Assembly (NCBI RefSeq): GCF_004028235.1 | Contig: NZ_CP035037.1 | Location: 992,001 to 1,056,000, forward strand | DNA: 64,000 nucleotides | Reading direction: 5' to 3' | Source: Leucobacter muris | Lineage (GTDB): Bacteria; Actinomycetota; Actinomycetes; Actinomycetales; Microbacteriaceae | Part shown: positions 27,829 to 35,814 of the stretch, in pieces | Position numbering within the stretch: the stretch's first letter is position 1 | How the letters are laid out: every line of letters begins with the position of its first letter | Translations under genes and position numbers: made by a program | The notes under the pieces: generated by a model | Seen by the model: the letters and a program-made list of their open reading frames with translations, nothing else | The model's database searches: none | What the model was told of the DNA's origin: nothing

Positions 27829-27942
27829 TAATCATGAAAATTTACACCGGATTTGGTGAATGCCCGGTGAATCGGCTGCTGAGAATGGAGATGTCACCGA
27901 TTCTTCACCGACGACGTGTGTGAACCCGAGGAGAACGAACGT

Positions 27943-29790
27943 ATGAGCGCCACCCAGACCATCGAGGCCGAGAGCACCGTCACCGACCTCGTGCGTGCGA
28001 ATGCGACCACCGCGAACGAAGAAGTGCTCCAGTGGGTGACCGAGGTCGCCGAGTTGACGAAGCCCGTCGAGGTGGTCTGGTGCGACGGCTCGCAGGACGA
28101 GTGGAACCGCATCACCTCCGAGATGGTCGAGGCCGGATCCCTCATCCCGCTCAACAAGGATCTGCGTCCGGGCAGCTTCCTCGCGCGCTCGCACCCCGCC
28201 GACGTCGCCCGGGTCGAGGACCGCACCTTCATCTGTTCCGAGAAGGAGGAGGATGCCGGCCCCACGAACAACTGGGTCGCCCCCGCCGAGATGAAGGCCG
28301 AGCTCATGCCGCTCTTCGACGGCGCCATGCGCGGCCGCACCATGTACGTGGTGCCCTTCTCGATGGGCCCGGTCGGCGGCGCCATCACCCAGCTCGGCAT
28401 CGAGATCACCGACTCGCCCTACGCCGTGCTCAACATGCGCATCATGACCCGCATGGGGCAGGCCGCGCTCGACGGCATCACGCCCGGCAGCGAGTGGGTG
28501 CGCACCGTGCACTCGGTCGGCGCCCCCCTCGAGGAGGGTCAGGCCGATGAGGCGTGGCCCTGCAACGACACCAAGTACATCACCCACTTCCCCGAGACGC
28601 TCGAGGTGTGGTCGTACGGCTCGGGCTACGGCGGCAACGCCCTGCTCTCGAAGAAGTGCTTCGCGCTGCGCATCGCCTCGGTGATGGGTCGCAACGAGGG
28701 CTGGCTCGCCGAGCACATGCTGCTGCTCAAGCTCACGAACGTCGACACCGGCAAGGCCTACCACCTCTCCGCGGCCTTCCCGTCGGCCTGCGGCAAGACG
28801 AACCTCGCGATGCTGCAGCCCACGATCCCGGGCTGGAAGGTCGAGACGATCGGCGACGACATCGCCTGGCTGCGTCCTGGCAAGGACGGCCGTCTCTACG
28901 CGATCAACCCCGAGGCCGGTTTCTTCGGCGTCGCGCCCGGCACCGGCGAGTCGACGAACCCCGTCGCGATGGAGACCCTCTGGGGCAACACCATCTTCAC
29001 CAACGTCGCGCTGACCGACGACGGCGATGTGTGGTGGGAGGGCAAGACCGACGAGGTGCCCGCTCACCTCACCGACTGGCAGGGCAACGACTGGACGCCC
29101 GACGCCGACCGTCCCGCCGCGCACCCCAACTCGCGCTTCACCGTGCCGATCCAGCAGACGCCCTCGCTCGCCGCCGACTGGTACGAGCAGGACGGCGTGC
29201 CCCTCGACGCGATCCTCTTCGGCGGGCGCCGCGCCACCAACGTGCCGCTCGTCGCGCAGTCGCTGTCGTGGGAGCACGGCGTCTTCGTCGGCGCGACCGT
29301 GTCGTCCGAGAAGACGGCCGCGCAGGAGGGCACCGTGGGCGAGCTGCGCCGCGACCCCTTCGCGATGCTGCCCTTCTGCGGCTACAACATGGCCGACTAC
29401 TGGGGCCACTGGCTCGAGATGGGCGAGACCCTCGGCGACAAGGCCCCGAAGGTGTTCCAGGTCAACTGGTTCCGCAAGGGGGCCGACGGCCGCTTCCTGT
29501 GGCCCGGCTTCGGCGACAACTCGCGCGTGATCGACTGGATCATCCGCCGCGTCGAGGGCGAAGCCCGGGGCCGCGAGACCGCGATCGGCACCGTGCCGGC
29601 CGACGGCGAGCTCAACCTCGAGGGCATCGAGGTGCCGGCCGAAGACCTCGATGAGCTCTTCTCGATCGATCCCGCCTCGTGGCTCGCCGAGGCCGACCTC
29701 ACCGAGGAGTTCTTCGCCCGGTTCGGCGACCGCGTGCCTGTCGCCCTGCGCGACCAGCTGACGCAGCTGCGCCAGCGCCTCAGCGCGTAG
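27943..29790 (+). CDS. pckG: Phosphoenolpyruvate carboxykinase (GTP)
   Basis: 615-residue GTP-dependent PEPCK that converts oxaloacetate to PEP, the entry step of gluconeogenesis. Seen: the kinase-1a P-loop [13 protein letters not shown] (near residue 285), the metal/GTP region [35 protein letters not shown] and [22 protein letters not shown]. Length is usual for the GTP class. ATG 27943 follows GAGGAG. It sits head-to-head with the RamB-like regulator. Confidence 0.97.
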   Translation: MSATQTIEAESTVTDLVRANATTANEEVLQWVTEVAELTKPVEVVWCDGSQDEWNRITSEMVEAGSLIPLNKDLRPGSFLARSHPADVARVEDRTFICSEKEEDAGPTNNWVAPAEMKAELMPLFDGAMRGRTMYVVPFSMGPVGGAITQLGIEITDSPYAVLNMRIMTRMGQAALDGITPGSEWVRTVHSVGAPLEEGQADEAWPCNDTKYITHFPETLEVWSYGSGYGGNALLSKKCFALRIASVMGRNEGWLAEHMLLLKLTNVDTGKAYHLSAAFPSACGKTNLAMLQPTIPGWKVETIGDDIAWLRPGKDGRLYAINPEAGFFGVAPGTGESTNPVAMETLWGNTIFTNVALTDDGDVWWEGKTDEVPAHLTDWQGNDWTPDADRPAAHPNSRFTVPIQQTPSLAADWYEQDGVPLDAILFGGRRATNVPLVAQSLSWEHGVFVGATVSSEKTAAQEGTVGELRRDPFAMLPFCGYNMADYWGHWLEMGETLGDKAPKVFQVNWFRKGADGRFLWPGFGDNSRVIDWIIRRVEGEARGRETAIGTVPADGELNLEGIEVPAEDLDELFSIDPASWLAEADLTEEFFARFGDRVPVALRDQLTQLRQRLSA

Positions 29791-29819
29791 CCCGCTCGCG
29801 CCCGCGAGCCCCACAGACC

Positions 29820-29855
29820 GTAAGCCCCGCCGTTCTGCCCAACGGCGGGGCTTAC
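29820..29855. terminator. Bidirectional terminator pckG/tspO
   Basis: A 15-bp stem begins GTAAGCCCCGCCGTT (29820-29834) and closes at 29841-29855 around a 6-nt loop. It lies between convergent genes and serves both. Confidence 0.85.
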
Positions 29856-29880
29856 TATCTCCGCGGTCCCGGATCGCCCG

Positions 29881-30411
29881 CTAGTTGAGCGCGATGATCC
29901 CCACGTTGAGCGAGGTGGCGAAGATCAGCCACAGCAGGTACGGGATCATGATCCACGACGCGATCCTCGACCACGGGGCGGCCGCGATCCCGAGCCAGAT
30001 CACGGACGCCATGAGCGCGACGATGGTCGCGAGCGCCAGCCACCAGGCGGCCTCGCCGATCAGCGGGTAGCCGGCGAAGAACACGGGTGTCCAGATCGCG
30101 TTCAGCGCGAGCTGCACGACGAAGAGCCGCAGCACACCGCTCGCGGCGTTCGGGCCGCCGTCGCGGTAGCCGGAGCGCCAGATCAGCCAGCCCGCGAGCG
30201 CGATCAGCAGGTACAGCGCCGACCAGACGGGCCCGAAGACCGAGTTCGGCGGATCCCACGGCGCCTTCTGCGCGCTCGCGTACCAGCCGTCGGTATTCGG
30301 CGCGGTGGCCTGCGATCCGCCCCACGCGATCAGCGCGACCGCGGCGAGCATCGCGACGCCCACCGCGATCTGCCGCCCCACCGGCGGGCTGACATCCGTT
30401 CCGTCGCTCAT
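29881..30411 (-). CDS. tspO: TspO/MBR family tryptophan-rich sensory protein
   Basis: 176-residue five-helix membrane protein of the TspO/translocator family, which binds porphyrins and is linked to stress signalling. Seen: WYASAQKAPWDPPNSVFGPVW, the family's diagnostic P-W-P-P-x-x-F-x-x-V-W-x-x-L-Y stretch, plus LALNAIWTPVFF and WIMIPYLLWLIFATSLN. The start follows GAGGAGG. A palindrome (30430-30445) overlaps its likely -10. Confidence 0.92.
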   Translation of the reverse strand: MSDGTDVSPPVGRQIAVGVAMLAAVALIAWGGSQATAPNTDGWYASAQKAPWDPPNSVFGPVWSALYLLIALAGWLIWRSGYRDGGPNAASGVLRLFVVQLALNAIWTPVFFAGYPLIGEAAWWLALATIVALMASVIWLGIAAAPWSRIASWIMIPYLLWLIFATSLNVGIIALN

Positions 30412-30429
30412 GCGGGCACCTCCTCGCGT

Positions 30430-30447
30430 GCGTGGTCTGCCACGCTA
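30430..30447 (-). promoter_or_regulatory. tspO promoter with overlapping palindrome
   Basis: The palindrome GCGTGGTCTGCCACGC (30430-30445) overlaps the minus-strand -10-like TAGCGT (30442-30447) upstream of tspO. It could be an operator. Confidence 0.35.
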
Positions 30448-30517
30448 GCAAGCCTCGGCGGGCGCGGCTAGGGGTGCGCCCGGGTGCCAGAGCCGATGCG
30501 GGCGGGAGAAGGGCCGG

Positions 30518-30685
30518 CTACTCGTCGAGGATGACGTCGCTCGCGCGCAGGGCGCGCAGCTCCGGCTCCTCGAGCTCGAGGACCTCTCCGTCGGTTCCGA
30601 GCCAGTACCATGCCGCGAGGTCCGGGCCGGGTGCGTCGCGACGGGTGAGCGTGTAGGTGACGCCGTCGACCTCTTTGGTGTTCAT
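30518..30685 (-). CDS. Small hypothetical protein, 55 aa
   Basis: 55-residue acidic soluble protein beginning MNTKEVDGVTYTLTRRDAPG and ending ASDVILDE. It includes the segment AAWYWLGTDGEVLELEEPEL. I do not recognise the family. Support for a real gene: a clean minus-strand -10 TATAGT ends exactly 6 nt before the ATG, the same leaderless layout as many genes here, and coding-like GC bias. It stands alone between tspO and the next + strand gene. Confidence 0.65.
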   Translation of the reverse strand: MNTKEVDGVTYTLTRRDAPGPDLAAWYWLGTDGEVLELEEPELRALRASDVILDE

Positions 30686-30806
30686 GCCCCGACTATAGAC
30701 TCAAAAGTTGCCGTACCACCCGACGGGCGCGCCTGCAAGGGTGTTCCGCTCGTCGGTCGCGTCGAGCAGGCTGGGGGCCATCGCATCGAACGGAGAGGTG
30801 GCTGCA

Positions 30807-31070
30807 ATGAGCACACGGAAGCAGATCAAGAAGGCCGCGGAGGCGACCGCGTGGAACCCGATGAAGACGCTCAGCCAGTGGGGCGTGCGCAGTTCGCACG
30901 CCTACAGCCTGGGATTGATCTCGGTGGGGATCTCGTTCCTGACCTGGCTGTTCTCGCGGGGGAAGGGCGACGAGAAGTCGCAGTCGGATCGCTGGGGTCT
31001 GTTCATCGGCGAGTGGGCGCCCACGTTCTTCGCTCTCGGGGTGGGTCTCAAGATCGAAGAGGAATCCTGA
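30807..31070 (+). CDS. Small membrane protein, unknown function
   Basis: 87-residue protein with a basic N-terminus (MSTRKQIKKAAE), a membrane segment (YSLGLISVGISFLTWLF), a charged loop (SRGKGDEKSQSDRW) and a second hydrophobic stretch (GEWAPTFFALGVGLKI). GAGAGGTG precedes the ATG. I recognise no family; two membrane spans with a short cytoplasmic or external loop are predicted by eye. Confidence 0.65.
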   Translation: MSTRKQIKKAAEATAWNPMKTLSQWGVRSSHAYSLGLISVGISFLTWLFSRGKGDEKSQSDRWGLFIGEWAPTFFALGVGLKIEEES

Positions 31071-31089
31071 CGGCGCCTGCGAGCCGAGT

Positions 31090-31851
31090 TCATCGCTGCG
31101 GCATCGGCAGGCGCGTGGTGCGACCGCCGTCGACGACCATCGTCTGGCCCGTGACGAACCGCGACTGCGGGCCCGCGAGGAAGACCGCGGCGTCGCCGAT
31201 GTCCTCCGGCGCCCCGAGCCGCCCGAGCGGGTGCAGGGCCTCGATCTCGCCGACCGCGGCGGCGGGATCGGCGAACCCGGCGAGGTAGTCCTGCGCGAGG
31301 TCGGTGCGGATCCAGCCGGGCGCGATCGCGTTCACCCGGATGCCCTCCGCGCCGAGGTCTACCGCGAGCGCGCGGGTGAGGCCGTGGAGGCCCGCCTTGG
31401 ACGCGCTGTACGCCGCGTGCCCCGGGTTCGTTCCGATGCCTTCGACCGAGCCGATGCTGACGATCGATCCGCCCCCTCGTCGTGCGAGGTGGGGGATCGC
31501 GGCCTGTGCGAGGAACATCGGAGCGCGGAGGTTCAACGCCATCATCCGGTCCCACTCGGCGACCGTGAGCTCGTGCGGCGATCGCTCGAACATCATGCCC
31601 GCGTTGTTGACGAGCACGTCGAGCCCGCCGAGCCGCTCCGCCGCCTCGTCGACGATGCGGGGGATCGCCGCCGCATCGGTGAGATCGGCCTGCAGCGACT
31701 GCACGGCCGGGTGCCGTTCGAGGTCGGCCGGGAGCGGGCGCCGTTGGGCGACGACGACCGTCGCTCCTTCCTCGAGGAAGCGATCGAGGATGCCTCGGCC
31801 GATGCCGTGGCCTCCTCCCGTGATGAGCGCGAGCATTCCCTGCAGCTGCAT
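31090..31851 (-). CDS. Short-chain dehydrogenase/reductase
   Basis: 253-residue classical SDR oxidoreductase. Seen: cofactor motif TGGGHGIGRG (near residue 12), NNAG (near 82), the Ser of SIVSIGSVEG and the catalytic YxxxK in AAYSASKAGLHG, plus the C-terminal GQTMVVDGGRT. Substrate not predictable. ATG 31851 follows GAAGGAC; a start at 31884 (11 residues longer) lies 6 nt after TAGAAC and could be a leaderless alternative. 31885-32135 upstream shows no gene. Confidence 0.88.
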   Translation of the reverse strand: MQLQGMLALITGGGHGIGRGILDRFLEEGATVVVAQRRPLPADLERHPAVQSLQADLTDAAAIPRIVDEAAERLGGLDVLVNNAGMMFERSPHELTVAEWDRMMALNLRAPMFLAQAAIPHLARRGGGSIVSIGSVEGIGTNPGHAAYSASKAGLHGLTRALAVDLGAEGIRVNAIAPGWIRTDLAQDYLAGFADPAAAVGEIEALHPLGRLGAPEDIGDAAVFLAGPQSRFVTGQTMVVDGGRTTRLPMPQR

Positions 31852-32135
31852 GTGCGTGTCCTTCCTCCGCGCGCACGCGGTCATCGATACGTTCTACTCT
31901 GCCGGATCCGAGGCCGGCCGCGCTGGGGTGGCGAGCAGTTCGCGCACCTCGGGTGCGACTCCTCGGCAGGCAACTCGCTTCCGCGTTCAGCGCCGCGTGG
32001 GCGCGCCTCAGCCCACGACCACGCGGAGTGTGCCGCGCTGTTGCGGTGCTGTCAAGCCCGCGATCTCGCTCGCCGGGTCGCCTACGGTGGGAAGAGCCCT
32101 TCCCAAGCAGGGAAAGGGAGACGGCGAAGAGTCGG

Positions 32136-32209
32136 TGCCCCCACTGGGATTCGAACCCAGACTGTGCCGATTTTAAGTCGGCTGCCTCTGCCGGTTGGGC
32201 TATGGGGGC
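32136..32209 (-). tRNA. tRNA-Leu(UAA), class I-like short variable loop
   Basis: 74-nt cloverleaf on the minus strand. Acceptor GCCCCCA/TGGGGGC is perfect; D arm GCC/GGC has GG in its loop. Anticodon stem GCCGA/TCGGC holds loop CTTAAAA, giving anticodon UAA. T arm is CTGGG-TTCGAAT-CCCAG and the discriminator is A73. UAA reads leucine UUA codons, but the variable loop is only ACAGT (5 nt) instead of the long class II arm usual for tRNA-Leu. CCA is not fully encoded. Identity as Leu rests on the anticodon and A73. Confidence 0.9.
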
Positions 32210-32287
32210 AACCTCACCATCTTCCCACGCGCGCCGATCGGCGGCGGTGGGGGCGGAACGACCACGAGCAGACGAAGGAGATGCACC

Positions 32288-32482
32288 ATGTCGATGATCG
32301 ATGACGCGGCGGACGAGACGAAGGACGCCGTGAAGCAGGCTCGCCAGCGCGAAGAGGCGCAGCGCAAGCGCGCGGAGAATCACGATGAGGCCGATGAGTC
32401 GGGCACCGGCTCCGGCACCGATGACGGCTACGGAGACGACCGCGACACCAGCGGCGACGTCCCCGTCGCCAACCTGGAGTGA
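32288..32482 (+). CDS. Small acidic disordered protein, 64 aa
   Basis: 64-residue, highly charged, probably disordered protein: a mixed-charge helix (DETKDAVKQARQREEAQRKR) followed by an acidic Gly/Asp/Ser tail (SGTGSGTDDGYGDDRDTSGD). GAAGGAG precedes the ATG at a good distance. Family not recognised; the composition resembles small stress-related actinobacterial proteins. Confidence 0.6.
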   Translation: MSMIDDAADETKDAVKQARQREEAQRKRAENHDEADESGTGSGTDDGYGDDRDTSGDVPVANLE

Positions 32483-32641
32483 CCGCCTCCCCTTCGAGTC
32501 CCAGGACGCCCGCCGCCGAGACGCGGAGTGTCGGGTCGCTGCTTCACCTCAGCGGAGGCAGCGATTCGACACCCCGCGTTTCCTGTTCCCGCGGGGAGGG
32601 GAGCGGAGGGCGGACGCCGTCGCGGCGCGTAGGCTGGGGTG

Positions 32642-32791
32642 ATGGTCTTCGCCAAGGTGCTGCTCGTGAGCGTGATCGTCGTCGCCGTCGTGCTGGCGCT
32701 CTCCCTGCAGTTGCGCGTCTGGGCGCGGCGTCGGGCGCGCGAGCGGGCCGCCTGGCAGACCGAGCTGGAGCGGGATCTGCGCGACGGATGA
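32642..32791 (+). CDS. Small single-pass membrane protein, 49 aa
   Basis: 49-residue protein: MVFAKVLLVSVIVVAVVLAL forms one N-terminal membrane helix, followed by a basic then mixed-charge amphipathic tail ending ELERDLRDG. TAGGCT (32630-32635) ends exactly 6 nt before the ATG, the leaderless layout of this window, which supports a real gene despite its size. Function unknown. Confidence 0.6.
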   Translation: MVFAKVLLVSVIVVAVVLALSLQLRVWARRRARERAAWQTELERDLRDG

Positions 32792-32976
32792 GCCCCCGCG
32801 CCGGCCCGCAGGCTGCGGCCGGTGGCTGAGACCGCCCGCCCACCCGCGGCTGCGACCGCGCCCTCCCGCATCCCGGGGCTGAGACCGCGTCTCTCGTCGC
32901 CCCGGTCGTGAGACCCGCCGAGAACGCGCTCTCTACATCCTTCCCGCCCCCGCCCGAGACGTCGTACACTGCGAAT

Positions 32977-34227
32977 ATGACACTCGATCTCGCTGCCGCG
33001 GAAGTGCTGGCGACCGCGGTCGAGCGTCCCTGGGATCGGCCGGATCGCTTCTGGGCTTCGTTCGACGAGGCGACGCGGGATCACCCGGCCCCCGTCGTGG
33101 CGCTGAGCGTCGAGGTGCTCAGTCGCAACGCGCACGATCTGCTGCGGCGGGCCGGCGGGTTGCCGATCCGCGTCGCCAGCAAGTCGGTGCGATGCCGCGC
33201 CGTGCTCGACGCCGTGCTCGCGCTGCCGGGGTACCGGGGCGTGCTCGCATTCACGCTGGCGGAGGCCCTGTGGCTCGCCGAGCGGATCGACGACGTGGTG
33301 GTGGGGTATCCGACGGCGGATCGTACCGCGCTGGCGGCCCTCGGCCGCAGCGAGCGGGCTGCGGACCGCATCGCGGTGATGATCGACAGCGAGGATCAGC
33401 TCGACCTGATCGACGCGGCGATCCGGCCGGGGGAGCGCGTGAGGATCCGCGTGTGCCTCGACCTCGACGCCTCGTGGCGCACGCGGGCGCTCGGGCACCT
33501 CGGCGTGCGCCGCTCGCCGATCCGCACCCCCGAACAACTGCGCGCGCTCGCCGAGACCGTCGTTCGGCGCGACGGCTTCGAGCTCGTGGGCCTGATGGCG
33601 TACGAGGCGCAGATCGCGGGCGTCGCCGATCGTGCTGCGGGCCGGGCCGAGGGCGCGCTGCTGCGGGCGGTGCAGCGGGCGAGCGCCGCCGAGCTGGCCG
33701 AGCGCCGTGCTGCGGCGGTGGCCGCGGTGAGCGAGACGGCCCGGCTCGAGTTCGTGAACGGCGGCGGCACCGGCTCGATCGAGCGCACCGTCTCGGAGCC
33801 CGCGGTCACCGAGGTGGCGGCGGGCAGCGGGCTGTACGGCCCTCACCTCTTCGACCACTACACCTCGTTCTCGCCTGCGCCCGCGATGGCCTTCGCCCTC
33901 GACGTGGTGCGCAAGCCGACTCCCGACCGGGCGGTGCTGCTGGGCGGCGGGTGGATCGCATCGGGCCCCGCTGCGCCCGACCGACTGCCGGTACCGGTCT
34001 GGCCGCCCGGCCTCGCGTTCGAACCGCGCGAGGGCGCGGGCGAGGTGCAGACGCCCGTGCGCGGGTCGGCGGCACGCGGGCTGGGAGCGGGGGACCGCGT
34101 GTGGCTGCGCCACGCGAAGGCCGGCGAGCCGCTCGAGCACACGGCCGAGGTGGTGCCGGTGCGCGCAGACGGCACGGCGCTCGCGCCGATCCCGAGCTAT
34201 CGAGGAGAGGGGCGGTGCTTCCTGTGA
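32977..34227 (+). CDS. Alanine racemase-fold PLP enzyme (amino acid deaminase/aldolase-like)
   Basis: 416-residue fold-III PLP protein of the D-threonine aldolase/amino acid deaminase group (COG3616-like). The N-terminal racemase-type barrel has the PLP-lysine segment RVASKSVRC near residues 66-74. Further features are the glycine-rich FVNGGGTGSIERT and the C-terminal beta domain with LRHAKAGEPLEHTAEV. TACACT (32965-32970) ends 6 nt before the ATG (leaderless). The next gene overlaps its stop (GTGA), so the two enzymes probably act together. Substrate unknown. Confidence 0.82.
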   Translation: MTLDLAAAEVLATAVERPWDRPDRFWASFDEATRDHPAPVVALSVEVLSRNAHDLLRRAGGLPIRVASKSVRCRAVLDAVLALPGYRGVLAFTLAEALWLAERIDDVVVGYPTADRTALAALGRSERAADRIAVMIDSEDQLDLIDAAIRPGERVRIRVCLDLDASWRTRALGHLGVRRSPIRTPEQLRALAETVVRRDGFELVGLMAYEAQIAGVADRAAGRAEGALLRAVQRASAAELAERRAAAVAAVSETARLEFVNGGGTGSIERTVSEPAVTEVAAGSGLYGPHLFDHYTSFSPAPAMAFALDVVRKPTPDRAVLLGGGWIASGPAAPDRLPVPVWPPGLAFEPREGAGEVQTPVRGSAARGLGAGDRVWLRHAKAGEPLEHTAEVVPVRADGTALAPIPSYRGEGRCFL

Positions 34228-35573
34228 GCAGCGCGCGGGATCGGCGGGCGGCGGGCCCGCACGCCCGCTGGAACACGCGGTGGAGCAACTGGGCGCGCAC
34301 CGAGCACTCGCGGCCCGAGCTCGAGATCGTGCCTCGACGCACCGAGCAGATCGAGCTCGCGGTGCAGCGCGCCCGCGACACGGCCCGCACGGTCAAGCCG
34401 GTCGGCGCGTCGCACAGCTTCACCGGTGTCGCCGCGACCGACGGCATCCGCATCGACATGAGCCGCATGCGCGGTCTCGTCTCGGCCGACCCGGCGCGCG
34501 GCCGGGTCACGCTCTGGGGCGGCACGCACCTCTGGGAGCTGCCCGCCATCCTGGCACCGCTCGGCCTCGCCCTCGCCAATATGGGCGACATCGATCGGCA
34601 GACCATCACGGGCGCCACGCAGACCGGCACCCACGGCACGGGCGTGCGACTCGGCGGTCTCGCGACGGGCGTGATCGGGGCGACCCTCGTGACGGGCGCG
34701 GGCGACACCCTCGTGATCGACGAGGATCACCACCCCGAGCTGCTGCCCGCCGTGGCGCTCGGCCTCGGGGCCCTCGGGGTGCTGGTGACGGTGACGCTGC
34801 AGTGCGTGCCGCGCTATCTGCTGCGGGCCGAGGAGGCTCCGGCCGGGCTCGACGAGGTGCTCGACGGCTTCGTGGAGCGCACGCGCGAGGCGGATCACTT
34901 CGAGTTCTTCTGGTTTCCTCACACCCGCAGCGCCCGCACCAAGACGAACACGAGACTTCCGCTCGACGCCGAGCGAGACCCGCTGACGCCGGCCGCCCGC
35001 TTCGCCGACGAGGAGTTCGCGAACAACCTCGCGTTCGGCGCCTGCACCGCGTTCGGCAGCGTGGCTCCCGCGGCGATCCCGCGCGTCAACCGGCTCATCG
35101 AGACGCTCTCGAGCCGGCGCAGTTACACCGACGAGTCGCACCGCGTCTACATCACGCACCGGCGGGTGCGCTTCCACGAGATGGAGTACGGCCTGCCGCT
35201 CGATGCCGTGCCCGAGGCGATGCGCGAGCTGCGGGCGATGATCGAGCGCCGCCGGTACCGGGTGTCGTTCCCGGTCGAGGTGCGCTCGGCCGCCGCCGAC
35301 GGGCTGCTGCTCTCGACGGCGAGCGGCCGGCAGACGGGGTATATCGCCGTGCACCGCTACTGGCGGGATCGGGACCGCGGCTACTTCCGCGATGCCGAGG
35401 CGATCCTGGCCTCGCACGGAGGTCGGCCCCACTGGGGCAAGATGCACACCCAGACGGCGGGCACCCTGCGCGACCGCTACCCGGCGTTCGACGAGTTCGC
35501 GGCGGTGCGGGATCGTCTCGATCCGGATCGCCTCTTCGGGAACCCCTACCTCACGCGTGTGCTGGGGGAGTAG
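34224..35573 (+). CDS. D-arabinono-1,4-lactone oxidase family FAD protein
   Basis: 449-residue FAD-dependent oxidoreductase of the sugar-lactone (L-gulonolactone/arabinonolactone) oxidase family. N-terminal PCMH FAD domain with VKPVGASHSFTGVAATDGIR (His-Ser at the flavin site) and GATQTGTHGTGVRLGG. C-terminal ALO domain with FEFFWFPHT and the family's HWGKMHT near the end. GTG 34224 overlaps the preceding stop; GTG 34215 is better spaced from GAGGAGAGGGG and is a real alternative. The natural substrate is not known. Confidence 0.85.
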   Translation: MSSARDRRAAGPHARWNTRWSNWARTEHSRPELEIVPRRTEQIELAVQRARDTARTVKPVGASHSFTGVAATDGIRIDMSRMRGLVSADPARGRVTLWGGTHLWELPAILAPLGLALANMGDIDRQTITGATQTGTHGTGVRLGGLATGVIGATLVTGAGDTLVIDEDHHPELLPAVALGLGALGVLVTVTLQCVPRYLLRAEEAPAGLDEVLDGFVERTREADHFEFFWFPHTRSARTKTNTRLPLDAERDPLTPAARFADEEFANNLAFGACTAFGSVAPAAIPRVNRLIETLSSRRSYTDESHRVYITHRRVRFHEMEYGLPLDAVPEAMRELRAMIERRRYRVSFPVEVRSAAADGLLLSTASGRQTGYIAVHRYWRDRDRGYFRDAEAILASHGGRPHWGKMHTQTAGTLRDRYPAFDEFAAVRDRLDPDRLFGNPYLTRVLGE

Positions 35574-35814
35574 CGTCGCCCTCTCCCGCAGCGCCGAAGG
35601 GCCCACCCCCCCTACGCCCACTCGAGGAGGGTGATTTAACGGGTGAATCCTGCCTGCCGGCTGTGAGGCCGTCGGCCGCCGAAATAGCGTGGACGGGGTA
35701 TGCGAGGGGAGGGGTGCGCGGCGCGAGCGCTGCGACAGTTTCGAATCGGCATGCGTCGTTTCAGACTGACGCGGTCTCCCCATCGAGGTATTCCTGAAAG
35801 GCGAGCGACTCCAT

